Of a stretch of DNA of 64,000 nt, positions 1-12,252 are shown in pieces. Each line of letters starts with the position of its first letter. Within the stretch, counting starts at the first letter, position 1. The notes beneath the pieces are model-generated. The model made no database searches and was not told the origin of the DNA. It was given only the letters and a program-made list of their open reading frames with translations. The position numbers were made by a program, and so were the translations under genes. The DNA is from Agelaius tricolor (Eukaryota > Chordata > Aves > Passeriformes > Icteridae), in NCBI GenBank assembly GCA_023055355.1, contig JALJCS010000004.1, positions 27,494,744 to 27,558,743 on the forward strand, read 5' to 3'.

Positions 1-2539
1 TGGCTTCTACAAATGAGGAATTTGGCCCATGTTAGGATGCTGTCAGAGAGGTACCGCTGCAGCCACCATTAACCAGTCCATGCTTGCATGCTGCCTTACA
101 AAAGAATGCAAGACCTGAATGATTTGAGCAAGGAAAGAGCTTTTAGAGCTGAGAGTGTTTTTTCTTGTGGACTTGGGGTATCCTATTTAAACAGGATTGG
201 GAAAATTTGCAGTGCTGCCTGCACTTGTTACTCCCTGAACAGAGGATTTTCAAGGCTGTCAAAATGCCAGCTTCTGCAAAGGTTAAGAAAAGACAAATCA
301 AAGTCTGAATCACTGAATATATTAACAGAAGAATGGTGAGTTGAAGTTACATTGGAAATGAAATGAGCTCAGCAAGACCACACTAGGTAATTGCCTGTGT
401 GTTACTCTGACAGCAAGGAAAAAAAAAGGCACTGGACTGCTCATATATGCTGGAGGAACATGCAGAATGTGAAGCTATGTTCTGTAACATGGATCTGTGA
501 CAATTAAATGTGATCATAAGGCAACACTGACTTCTTGACTGTCAGATCCAGATGTCTGAGTGTTTCATGTATATTTGCTCCCTTTTTAAAAATGTCATTG
601 TTGGTTAATTTCAAAAAATAAAGCAAGATAATCCAGTCCTGATTGTAGGCAAAAATATGAGAGGAAGGATTATTACTGAGGGGAATGAGATCCAGAAGGA
701 AAAACTATGGACCAGTGCCAGTAATTCTCATAGAAGAACCAATTTAAAATGTGGAAGTTAAAAAGGAGCAGCCTACTAGCAATTCAGTCAGGATTTAAGT
801 TACAGTTATGCAAGTTCTGGGCTTTAACTGTCAAAAAAAGACTTGTTGATACAGGTTAGAGGAAATGAAATGAGTGTTGGTTGTGTTTCACATCTTTACT
901 TAGACATGTGAGGACAGATTTGTAAAGGTATGTAGGTACCTGAGGAATCTGATAAGAGCCTCCTCTCTGAAAACACATAAGGGCCAAACCCACAGAAATT
1001 AATTAGATGTTGACACGCAATTAAGATTTTTTAATTTTACTAGAGACAGGTAAATACTAAATGTTTCCAATGATGTGGGACTATGTGTCTATCAGCATCT
1101 GTGGCCACCTAAACATCTTGCAAAACCTGGCCTCCACTGGATAATTTCTGCTTGCACATGCCAATTACTGAGCAGACTCAGTTCTTGCTCACATCTCTGG
1201 TGCTTTTGGGAGCAAAGAGCTCCACATCATTTTTTTTCTCCATTTGCATAGAACTGGACCTTATTCCCCTCTCTGAATTATTTCTCTACCTGCTTTCCCT
1301 CTTCTCTCTGCATACCTCTGTGCAGTCTATGGGGATGTGAGAGGAGCACAGTACAGTGCTAGTGGCTGGCAGTGCCTTGCCCACAAGAGAGCACATGGCC
1401 TATTCCTGTGTCCCAGGCTGCATCATGCTTACAGGATCAGCAGGGTGCTGCTGAAGAAAAACATCTTGGGAGAAGTGGCAGGCAGGGTCCTTGGCAGAGC
1501 TTGCCTGCTGCCTGGGCTGGTCACCAGAAACTTTGTGCTAGAGGGAGACAGAAGAGGTGAGTTTCTGTGCACTTCTTCAGGTGCTTCCTTGGTAAAGGAG
1601 AACCTGCATCCTAGCATTAAATACCTGAGCACCTTCTCCCTAAAATTTCTCTAAAATTAAACTAGACATCACCAAACAAGAAAAAGCAATGTGGGGCACT
1701 TATACAGATGAATAGCACAGTCTCACCAGTTACAGCTTCAGGTCACTTAGCACAAAAAAGGGAGTTTTTATGTAAATAGAATAAAGGATCCTTTCAGTCA
1801 TATTTCTGTGATTTACACTAACAACATACCAACGAAATCTTTTCTCTTATTCCTTTGATGTTTGATACTGTGTTTCTGAGGTTTACCATGCTCATTAAAA
1901 TAAGAAAAAGACAGCCAAATTAAAGTCATTATTAGCTCCATTTTTTTTCTTAAAGATGTTTTTCTGTGTGTTTAGGAATATAAAATTGCATGCTTATACC
2001 ATGTGTATGTCTTTTACATACTAGCAGAAAAAACTGTAATTGACTAAGTGCTACTGAGCTGTGTAAGTTATTTGCCTTCTAGAAATTACCATCTGGGTAA
2101 AACCTGTCAAGACTTACTAGCTATGAAGTCAGGCCTTCTGAAAATGATGCAGATGGAGAACTATAACATCTTCATGCTTATGCTCAGTCTTTACCTTAAG
2201 AGGTGATATCAGTTCCCTCTGGCTTCTGCAAGATGAACACCTTTGGGTAAACTGAATGATGCATTTGCCCATAGTTCCATCAGACACTGCAGAAGACCAG
2301 TCTAACATACTCTGAATATTTCATGTCCCTCTCTGTCTATCTTACACTTTGAAAGCTGATGCTAAGCCTTCCGATGCTCCAGGCAAATCATCAAATATCT
2401 GTTCTCCCCACAGGCACCCAGACAAAAATAGTCATGGACTGCTTTGTTGATCCTGCTGTTTGGCTGCCTTGGAGATAAAACAGTTTTTGCAGATTCAGAA
2501 GTGATTTTGTTCTAGGCTGTGTTTAAACATAAGAGAGGG

Positions 2540-2616
2540 GTTTTGTTTGGTTGTTTTTGGGGTTTTTTTGTTTGTTTGTTTGGTGGGGTTTTTTTTTTGT
2601 TTTGTTTTGTTTTTTG
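2540..2616 (+). repeat. G/T-rich simple repeat (TTTG/TTTTG)
   Basis: An impure run of TTTG and TTTTG units, interrupted by one T5-GGGG-T7 block at 2,554-2,569 and a short GGTGGGG. The same block recurs elsewhere in the window. It is low-complexity DNA, probably variable in length between individuals. Confidence 0.85.
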
Positions 2617-5600
2617 AGCAGAACAATCAAAAGAGGAGTTAGAATAAAAATTATGATAGTTGGAAAACCATGATGTCAACCTATTTAGTGACACAATGCT
2701 TTAGGGAGTTGAGACAAGCACTTTGAGGAAAGAAGGACATTTTTGCTTTTTGTTTTACCTTGGAAGTCCCTAGCAAGTTTCTTCCACGCAAAAATTCAGC
2801 CTGCCTCACCAGGCTGAATACAGCTGCAGCTTTATTTTGCAGTTTTTCCTCTGCCACTAGACAGCCCTGTAAAATGCTCATTCACTGAGATATTTCTGCT
2901 GTGTTGTATTAGACCACTTACTAGGCTAGTTGGCTTATGATGCTTGCCAATTGTGAAGTTTTCCACTAACTATAGAAAATACTCTCAGAAAAAAATTTGA
3001 GACCTGTTTTCTTGCCCTACCCCTTTGTCATAGATCCCACCAGGCATTAAAAACACCCTAAAATCAAACAGTTCCTAATCTAGCTGAGGCTCTTGAGTAC
3101 TAATTTGTTTAAAAATGAATGGTTTTAAAACTCTTGTCTATATCAGCTACCATTGAATAAGGCTGAAAGGAAAGCAGGCAGACAGTGATTTACACAGAAA
3201 TAACAATTCATATTTCCAATATCTGAAAGAGATGCTGACTGAGATATCATCCGGCTTATTTGTTACCTGCCAAATATAATATAGGAATATATTTTTAAGT
3301 ACAGCATGGATGCAGAACCTGATATTTATTAAGTTGAACAACTGAGCTCACTTTGTGGATCTGTGGAAAGCCCTCTTCCTCTAATTATAAATCTGCTCAC
3401 CAGGAGGTAGTTGTTGGCTTTGTCTTACCTGCAAGTCTCAAAATGTGTGAGTTTTTTGGTGCATGCTGGTTCAGTACAGCTGACACACAACAGATGGCAC
3501 AAGGGAATCCCTAGTCAGAGGGTGCATATGTGCTCATCCCCAAAGTCAAATCTGTGTTGTTATAAACCAGGGAGTTGCCAGGCAGAGCCCATGAACACGT
3601 CAACAAGGTGCTAAGAGAAACTAGATTACAGCTACTGACTAACTTTGCCTTATTTCCCGTGGCCTAAGGGATGCTGTAGTTTAACCAGCTGTGCTGACTC
3701 ATTAGAGGTTTGCTTTCAATTCTGCCATTGTTCACTGCAACTAAAAGTATCAAAAACTAGGTACTGAGGGACAGCACAGCGGGCAGCTTTTAGCTCTTGG
3801 CTATTTTACAACATCTAGGAGCAAACCTCTGCAGGAAGCTGAAGGGTGAGAATTAAATTTGGAACATACCTTGCAGAAAAGGTAATTTGACTTGCTTGCA
3901 AAGAAGTACCTAAATAGAGGCATTTCCCGTTCAAAAAGAGCCAAAGACATTCAAAACTTAAAATTTACACAGAAACCCAGGTGACTGCATGTAACCAGGA
4001 AGCAGGTGCTAGTTTTAAGCAAACCTCAGGGCTTGTTTAATTGAAGCACATCTGGTCTTTAAAAGTCAGCCCAGGTGTTTGCATTTTAATTGCTCAAATC
4101 TATCCTGCTGCCCCATGTTATACCCCGGAAAAGTCAGAAGTCAACTCTGAGATAGCTGCACTATTAATACAGGTGTTGCTAGTTGATCACGTGCTGGTCA
4201 TGAAATAACAAGTTCAGAACTATGCCATTGTCTCTGTTTACTCTTGTGGTTCTTCGCCATATTTAATTTCAGAAAGATACGCTTGTTAATTTTCTACAGC
4301 TTTGAGTTCCTTTGACTTTATAGTGTCAGCAGTATCTGCTGTGATCATAATTTCATTCTATGACTTGGCAAAATGAGTGTCATTGATTTTTAGAGAGTTT
4401 GTGAAAATTCTTTGGCTATTTTTGGATCCCTTTGTGGAATAAGCTGGAAAATATGAGAGAAGGAGAAAAACATCTCTAAGTGCAAAACTTTTGATAGCAT
4501 GTTGGGAAATCAGAGAAGTAAAGAGCTGTGACTTATTTGATGAAGATTATTAAACAGTCCTAAAAATAATGAAAGATAGATACATTAAATAAAATTCAGT
4601 GATGAGCAGCGAAGCTGCTAAAGGAACTAAAATTCCTCGGATTAAGATAAAAATATTCACTAAACCTATTTGAACTGTTACTATGTACTTGGGAAGGAAC
4701 AGTGTCTGTCTAGAGAATCATTTGGACAAGAACAAAGCAGGTATTTGTAGGGAACACAGGAATCCAAAAAATTGAAGGCTGGAAATAAAAGGAAAAATTG
4801 ATAGATGTTTTAGTCGGAAAGATACTTGCATGCTGCCAAAGACTCTAACCTAAGAACCTAGAATAATATTTAAAAAAACCCAGCTAGTTTATGGATCAAA
4901 AAAACCCACAACAGGGAGGTCTGGATTTCTGTGGATCCCTTAGTAAGGGGACTAGGGATTGTGGAGTTTTAAATTATCTAGAAAGTTAGGATATCAATGT
5001 TAGGCTACACAAACATTGCATGTTTGAAATGGGTTTTTCTTGCTTTCAAGGTTTTGTTTTTCGGGGGCAGGGAAATTGTAGGATATTTTTTTCTTTAAGT
5101 TTCAGCTCCTGAGCTGGCCTTCTGATTGCAACATATTTCTTGTAGCATCCTGTGCAGGTGGCATACTTGGAATTGAGCCGATTTAATAACTGAGGGATTT
5201 AAATCAGATTTAGAGATAAAAATAAGGATAAATTAAATTAGGTATATTTCCTTCCTGCCTTTATCTATGTAACACTTCACTATAGAAAAAAAATTATGGA
5301 GGAATAAGACATTTTCAGATGAGAGTAAAGTATCCAAGAGATAAAACCATAAGTAAGGAGGGAATATATATTTTTAAAAATATACTTTTAAAAATGTATT
5401 CTCTTTTCAAACCAGTCCTCTGCTGAGAAGTAAAGCCAGGTGAAGGGAAGGTTTCCTGTTGAATTTAGAGACAGCAGAATCATCCTGAGACAATAAAAAA
5501 TGCTTCTCACAGGAATATCAGTCACTAAATGCATGAAACTAAGAGAGAGTCTGACAAAATCAGATGATGTTTTAAGACAAATAAATACATTTTATGGCTG

Positions 5601-6535
5601 AGAGAAGACAGGGGCAGGATGAGGAGCTATGCTTATATGAGAAGTTTAATGAATCTGGAGAATGCCTGACAGGCACTGAGCAAAAAAAGGACTGTGTTAG
5701 CCATGGGGACCTCATTGTGAGGCTTTGACAGCACAGCAGGCTTTTTGAAAAGGATAGAAGTTGAAGTCAGAACCAAATTTAGAACCAGATTTAGGTTATT
5801 CAGCACAGTTATCATCCCAGTGACAAATGTGAGAACCGAGCAAGCACAAATACAATGGAAGGTATTTAAATTTGGATGGGTCTGAAAACAAAAGCTTGAT
5901 GAGGTTCATAAATGTCAAATGAACAGATGGAGCTGAGAATGAAATCAGCAGGGAGATAAGGCAGAGATTGCTGTGTGCAGGGGTGGAAAACAGGAAACTC
6001 CAGTCGGTGGGTTACACTGTGAGGATAAGAGACGAGGGACTGCCAAGATAAGAGCTGAGACAAAGGCAGTCTTCGTGCTGCAAGGAAGAGCAGAGGTCAG
6101 CAAAGTCAATTATGGGAAGAAAGACCCCTGTGCACAAATGCTGGGGCCGGACAGGCAGGTCAGGAGTGGGATATGTGTGGGATCCAGCTCAAGCCAGGGT
6201 GCAGGTGAGTTTCCCTGCAGATCCCTTTGGCAGTTTGTGTGTGGGATCATTGCATCCCCAGGTTTCATCACCAGCCTGTGGAGGCCCATATGTCCCTGAC
6301 AGGATGCTCCTGCCTTACACACACCTGTTGCTGTGGGGTAGATTTATAAATGGCTGTGCTGCCAAAGCTCCTGGAAAGTAACAATACTTGGTGGAGTGTG
6401 CTTTCATTCAAGGTCTTGTGCAACACAGCTGTGTCCTGCTCCCAAGGGCCACATTGTGCCAGAAGCTGGATAATAAACAAACTTGCATATTTTTGTCCTG
6501 ATGAGGTGAGGCCTTTTTTGGCGGGGAGGGGTTGG

Positions 6536-6620
6536 GTTTGTTTGTTTGTTTGTTTGTTGGTTTTGGTTTTGGTTTGGTTTTGGTTTTAAAGAGAAAAAGG
6601 GAAAAAAGAAAAAAAGGAAG
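6536..6620 (+). repeat. (TTTG)n / (GGTTTT)n repeat followed by a purine tract
   Basis: About five TTTG units run into several GGTTTT/GGTTT units (6,557-6,586). A nearly pure A/G tract follows at 6,587-6,620. The switch from T/G to A/G on the same strand suggests two simple repeats that grew side by side. Confidence 0.85.
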
Positions 6621-9600
6621 TAGCAACTTCATTTCCTTTCAGGCCATTTGCTCCCCAACACCATGCCCTTTATGAGGATCTCTTGATCTCTTGAGATTCA
6701 CCTTTAGTTTTGTGCTGTCTACCATAAAAATTTAGCCTAATGAGTGCATATGCAATGCAATGAGCTGCTGGTATAGAATCCTCCCAGGGAAATGACATCT
6801 TCACTGTAAAGCTGAGCTACCTATAATCCCAATGAGTGTCTGGTCTACCTTGATGATGCTTTCCAGTAACTCCTGTACAACAGAAGCATGCTAACAGCAC
6901 AGATGACTATTGGGGGTGGACAACTGTAATTTTCCTTCATGTGGATTGCAGCAGATTTCAATGGGATGTTCACTGGTTTTGAAAACTAGGCTGAATGCAC
7001 AAGTTTATATTGTCTTCTCTCACAGCGTCAAACAGCAAGGCTTTGTCTATGTGTTTATATACTTTACAAGCAGACATACAATTTGTAGATTATATTTATT
7101 GTTTGGTTGGTTGACTTACTTTTACAGTCTGATTGACCATAGCACAAAAAAAAAATAGAGGAGGGTACTGTTCCAAACCTTTACCTTTTAAAGAGACCTG
7201 CAAAATTGAAATTAATTTTTCATCTTCATATTAATTTTTTTACTTTATTCTTTTTTACTGTGTTACAACCACATTGCTTGAAAATAATGTGGCCAAAGAA
7301 TAAGATGGTCATTAACGTCTCTAGATTGTTTAACCAAATTAAAGTACACTGGCTATGAGCATAGTTGTTTGCTGTCTTTGGACACTGTCTAGGAAAGAGT
7401 ACTTAATTCTCAAGCAACTTGTAAACTGTACTGTTATGCCTTCTGTGTCTTGGAGAATCAGATATGATTTTACATGCCTCAAAACTCAGCAGGTAAGAAA
7501 TTAGGATAACATGCTGATGAATGCTGTTCCTTCACACAGTTACAATACTAGGGCATGGTACTCAAAGCCATTTATTTTATTTTCTTTTCCCTTTTTTTTA
7601 AAACATGAAATTACAATTCTGACAAAGTGCCTGGTTTTTAAATTACACACACAAAGTACAGGAAAGTAAGACAGAAATAAAAATGTGCTTAATAACTCCA
7701 AACACTTTTGTGTTTAACTGCTTCTGACACAGGCATGTTTCTTTTAAGTAGTAGTGTATTAAGGCTTCTGTGATATTCTAGAATAATCACTGTATATTGT
7801 GACAAAAAATTACATTTTAAAAAATGTTCTATAAAGAGTAAATGTTTTTTGCATCCAGATAAAAGCATATGTAGATGAAGGCTGCCCCGGAGTTTCTATT
7901 TCACTATAAATTGCTCTATTCCAATATTTCACACTCCTTACACTCATTTCAAACTGAATTAAAATTCAAATTAGGATTAACCACCTATTGAGTCTGGCAC
8001 GACAATAGAAGTAGTCAATACTTTTTTCCTACATGTTATTAGCAGACGGAATTTAGGTTAAAGAGGTTTACTTAGGTTACAAAAATATGATTTTTAATTC
8101 TTGACTACCTGCTTTTTTTTCACTTTCTTCTCAATGACTGAAGTTTTCACACACTGCTGTAGCCCAGGGTGATCTTTATTCAATAAATATTTTAAATAGT
8201 GAGTAACAGACATACTGATGAACAAATGGAGAAGTGACACAGCAGGACGAATAAATTAGTTTGATTTGCCGAACTGGAGTCTAGTACTGGGAGAGAAAAA
8301 GAAGCAATTTCTCATCTCTCAGTCTTTCACCTTTAATCATCCAGTCAAAACTGTTAAAATTGGACAAAGACAACAAATATTCACAGATATTTACAATGTT
8401 TGTCTTCACATTTAAGAGAACCTTTTCCTACTTTTTTTTGAATGGTATTTTGAATGGTTGTAGCAAAGTAATAAAGAAAATATTAAAGTCTGAATTATCA
8501 AACACAGAATTTAATGGACTGAATAGTGGGTTTTAGTCCAGCCAAAGTTTCAGATGTTAATGTGTCAATGGATGGCTGAAACTTGCATATTTCAGTCAAC
8601 ATTAAACACAACTACAACATTAAATACAACTACATAAAATTGCTGTTATTATTCAGAAGGAATTTAGCCAGGTTAATCAGGGTATCTGCTCATAAAATAT
8701 TAATAATTAGATTATAAAGGTAATTTCTCATATATATAAATATCTTCAGTAGAGTTTGTAGCTACAGTAGTGCTGTAGCTGCAAAATATTATAACCTGAA
8801 ATGATATTAAATGGTCTGACAAACTGCTTTATTTAAGTGATATTTGATTTATATTCAATAAAATCCCAATTGTTTTTAATAAAGATGAATTTTACCTTTG
8901 AGACAAGTGCAGTATATTATTTCCCCCAAACTGCAAGGAAACCGTGGCACTACTCTGTGTTAGTGAATGGACTGTTTATCTTAATCTTCTCATCTTCAGA
9001 AGAAGCACTGATGAGCGCGTTGCCTCCTGAAATGTGATTGAAGACCTCATCAGAGACTGCATGGATGTGTAAGTATAGACTAGCAGTAACACAACACTGG
9101 GACAAGATGGAAATAATGGGATGATTAAAACAGAAGTTTGAGAGAGATTTACGAGTCTTGTTTTTATTGTATTATCCATGACTTTCAACTGAATTGTGTT
9201 GTCATACATAATTTCTTACCAACGTGTAAAAAGGTGAACTTCTTTTGAGTTTTAAGCACAACAGAAATCCCTAGCTAGGAGCTTGGTCAATTTACAAGGA
9301 GTTTCCTCCCTTTGCAGTAATAGCGATGCATTTCTAAATCTGTTCTCTCCTTTCTACTTCCTAGGTTTCTGCATTCCTTTTTAATTCCTTAACAGCTAAT
9401 TCTCAGTGAGGACATATATAATGTGGATACAGAGGATATAAGAATGAATTGTATAAGCTGTGACTGGCATCACTGAAACTGTGCAGATGGAGGGAGACTG
9501 TTTTTGCAGAAGTGGAACTGTAAGTAGTATCACTGGGAATTGTCAAGGGAAGATTTTGTGGCCACATCCTCCTTTCCACCTTTTTTTTTCCTACAAGGCA

Positions 9601-9770
9601 TTATGGTAAAAGAAAAATAAAATCATGTCTCATTGGTAAAACCAGATTTAGAAACTAATTCTTTCAATAGCTAAAATCCTAGTTAACTATGAACTACTCA
9701 TCTTTCAAGTTACCTATTTCACCAATTTAAATTTTTTTTCTGAAAGCTTCATTTGCTAAGACATAATGTT

Positions 9771-9960
9771 CATAGAATCCTAGAATCATAAACAGTCCTC
9801 TGATTTAAAACTAAACAAAACAAATGCCCCACTAAAACTGATTTCCTTAGTTTTCTCTTGGCAAGACTGCTACATTTCTATAGAATTGCATCCAGTCCAG
9901 GGAACAAACTATGCAGCAGCACTTTTTTCCAAGCATTCATAGCTTCTATTGTCTTTGGAT
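9771..9960 (-). mobile_element. possible old CR1 3' end
   Basis: Two octamers, CATAGAAT and CCTAGAAT, at 9,771-9,786 resemble the reverse complement of the CR1 terminal repeat. The sequence to the right (for example the region of 9,890-9,960, cf. the CR1 stretch reading 'aagaattttttc') only loosely resembles a CR1 3' UTR. The right boundary is a guess, and a chance match cannot be excluded. Confidence 0.3.
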
Positions 9961-10519
9961 AAAATTTTCTCTTGTGCAATGAGCCTGTTTGGGACCTTAC
10001 ATTACCTTACATTGATGTAATATTTCTGGGGTGAGTGGTCAAACAGCACAACAGTTTTCAGCAGCATTCTGCTAATTTTCAAATTGTCCTAAAGAGATCT
10101 TGCTCACACATGGAAGAGAAGCTTCATCATTTAAGAACTGAGAGCTTTAACTCCTGCTTCAAGAATGAGTGGTGTGTCATCACGAGGGATAAGGCCAACA
10201 TTCCTCTCCTGTATCCATGGGCATTACACATAAATTTGTTTTCAACTTTACCTTGCTTTGCATTTGCACTCCTTGCTCATTTTTGCCTCAGATTACTGCT
10301 GGAAGCTACACATTTTAAGTGAGTATCTCCAGGTAACCAAAAAAGACTGAACTTGCAAATGTGAAATCTTTTCTGTGATGGTTGAACACAGATGGACTTA
10401 ACATATTCATCAGTGACTATGTGGCATAACATGCAAGATGCAAGAATGAACAGTAGATATGACTCTTAAAATATGTAACTCTTCCTTCATCAAAGTGCAA
10501 GAATTGGTTTGAGCAGCAT

Positions 10520-10625
10520 CACAATATCATAGAATAGTTAGTATTGGAAGAGACCTCTGGAGATCATGTAGTTCAACCCCACTGCTACAGGAGATTCACC
10601 TAAGGCAGTGATGTTTGATGGCCGC
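10520..10625 (-). mobile_element. CR1: CR1 LINE 3' end, 5'-truncated
   Basis: Read on the minus strand it ends in the octamers ATTCTATG and ATATTGTG (10,520-10,535, reverse complement). The body shows the CR1 3' UTR signature: on the + strand, 'ggaagagacctctggagatcat' followed by 'gttcaacccc'. Similarity fades after about 10,620. Severe 5' truncation is typical of CR1, which copies itself by target-primed reverse transcription. It is an old, non-functional copy. Confidence 0.75.
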
Positions 10626-12232
10626 TGGCAGGGGTACTGACTGCCAGGTGAGATGTTCCTTTCCATTTTCCATCCACAGCCGAGCTAGACATTAGCACAA
10701 TTACTGCATGAATTGCAAGGCAGCTGAAAGCAGGTCATGACCATTGCACTTTTGAATAGGATCTATGGTCTTGCTAGAAACCATTCAAACACATAGACTC
10801 AAGACGGTGATACCTGGCTAGCCCTAGTCTTCCACCATCCAGTAATATGTTTAAATGGAGAATTTGGAGGATGAGTTGAGCTAGCCAATATTCTTCAGTG
10901 TAATTCCTGCACATCTGACAAAACAGGACAATTTGAATTTCACATTGCTAAAGTTATAGAGGTCCAACTACTTTCTGTCAGGTGAAGTGCAAAGAAAGAA
11001 TTACACACAGGAACAATTTGGCAAAAACTTTCCCGGAATGCATATGATTGCAGGACTTTTGTAAATGGCTAAAGTAAGAAATTGGCCAAATGAATGTTTT
11101 TCTACAAAGTATTTGCTTGTTTCTATTTAGTCTTATAAGCTGGTTAGTCCACTTGCCTTCCAAGCTCACATTGTATTGTGGACTACAAACAGACTGAAAA
11201 TGGCTAGCTAGTTAGAGACAGATGGAATACAGGGATTTTTTTTGTTCCTCTTTTTTTTTTTTTTAATTGAGAAACGGGTATCCAAATTAAGTGTTCAAAT
11301 TACCATGACTAACTCATGTATGGTATTTGCATGGCTTGCTAAGGCTTTTGCAGGTTTCAGGAAATTCATTTGCCTTTCGAAATGGAAACTTCAGTGTTCA
11401 AATAGAGCACTTACCCTTCAACTCAGTAGGTGCTTGATGGAGCTGAACAGCTGCACCAGCTTGAAAAGAGTTACTATTGTGCATTGAACATTATGGTCCT
11501 GAAAGCAAGAACTGACTGCTGCCAACCCACATGGCTCTTCACATTCACTGCTGGTAAGTACCCTCCAATTGAGAAAGTGATTCTACCGAGCATTTTTCTC
11601 TGGCTTGCTTTTCCCCATGGTTATATACCTCTATGGACAAACCTTTTCTCCTGCAGTTACCATCCTGGAGCTGGGAGAACTGCAAAGGATGCTCTCATGG
11701 GTGATACACGTGGAAGACAAAGTGCTGACCTCTGATACACAGCCATTTACTCCTTGCTTTTACTCTGGCTGTAATCCCTTGATGACACCACTGCTTAGGT
11801 ACCATTAAATACTCACTATTTAGTGCAGACAGTCCATCCAAGGGCATTGTATTGCAACGGTTGACTCATTTTGAGTGCCAAGCGCAATAGTGCTTGTCAC
11901 AAAAAAATAATGCTATATTCAAGTGCACTCCATGTAGTCTTCTACATGCTCTTTAAAGCATTGTATTCAAACTAGGCAGGAGGCTCATATCTGATGATGA
12001 CCAATGCTGGCTCCTTACTCTGCCGGCTGGCAGGTGCGGGTAGTCCTGTGGAGGCAGCACAATCAACCCCTGTGGAGGAAAGAGTCCTTCACACCACTCA
12101 ATGGCAATCTCTCCTGCCAATTAAGGGGATTTGTGGATGAAGTCCAAGGGGAATTGCAACCCATTTGCCTTGGCTGGGAGAATGAAGGCTCTGGTCTGTG
12201 CAGGCAGGGCTATAGACAGGGACAAAAGAAAA

Positions 12233-12252
12233 GAGCTGTTTGCAAACAGCTC
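12233..12252. repeat. 20-bp perfect palindrome
   Basis: GAGCTGTTTGCAAACAGCTC is its own reverse complement, with no spacer. An A-run on the left and a T-run on the right extend the symmetry imperfectly. No function is known to me. Confidence 0.9.

Larger units (their letters stand above)
1..9770. other. AT-rich intergenic DNA, no gene recognised
   Basis: Only short open frames (up to about 110 codons) occur here. They overlap on both strands, lack recognisable domains, and show no exon-like borders or codon pattern. The somewhat GC-richer patches near 1,340-1,650 and 5,970-6,480 carry stacked open frames on both strands, which is what composition alone produces. Two G/T-rich simple repeats are listed separately. 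I infer that this is part of the gene-poor interval upstream of MPDZ. Regulatory elements could be present but cannot be recognised without a cross-species alignment. Confidence 0.7.
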
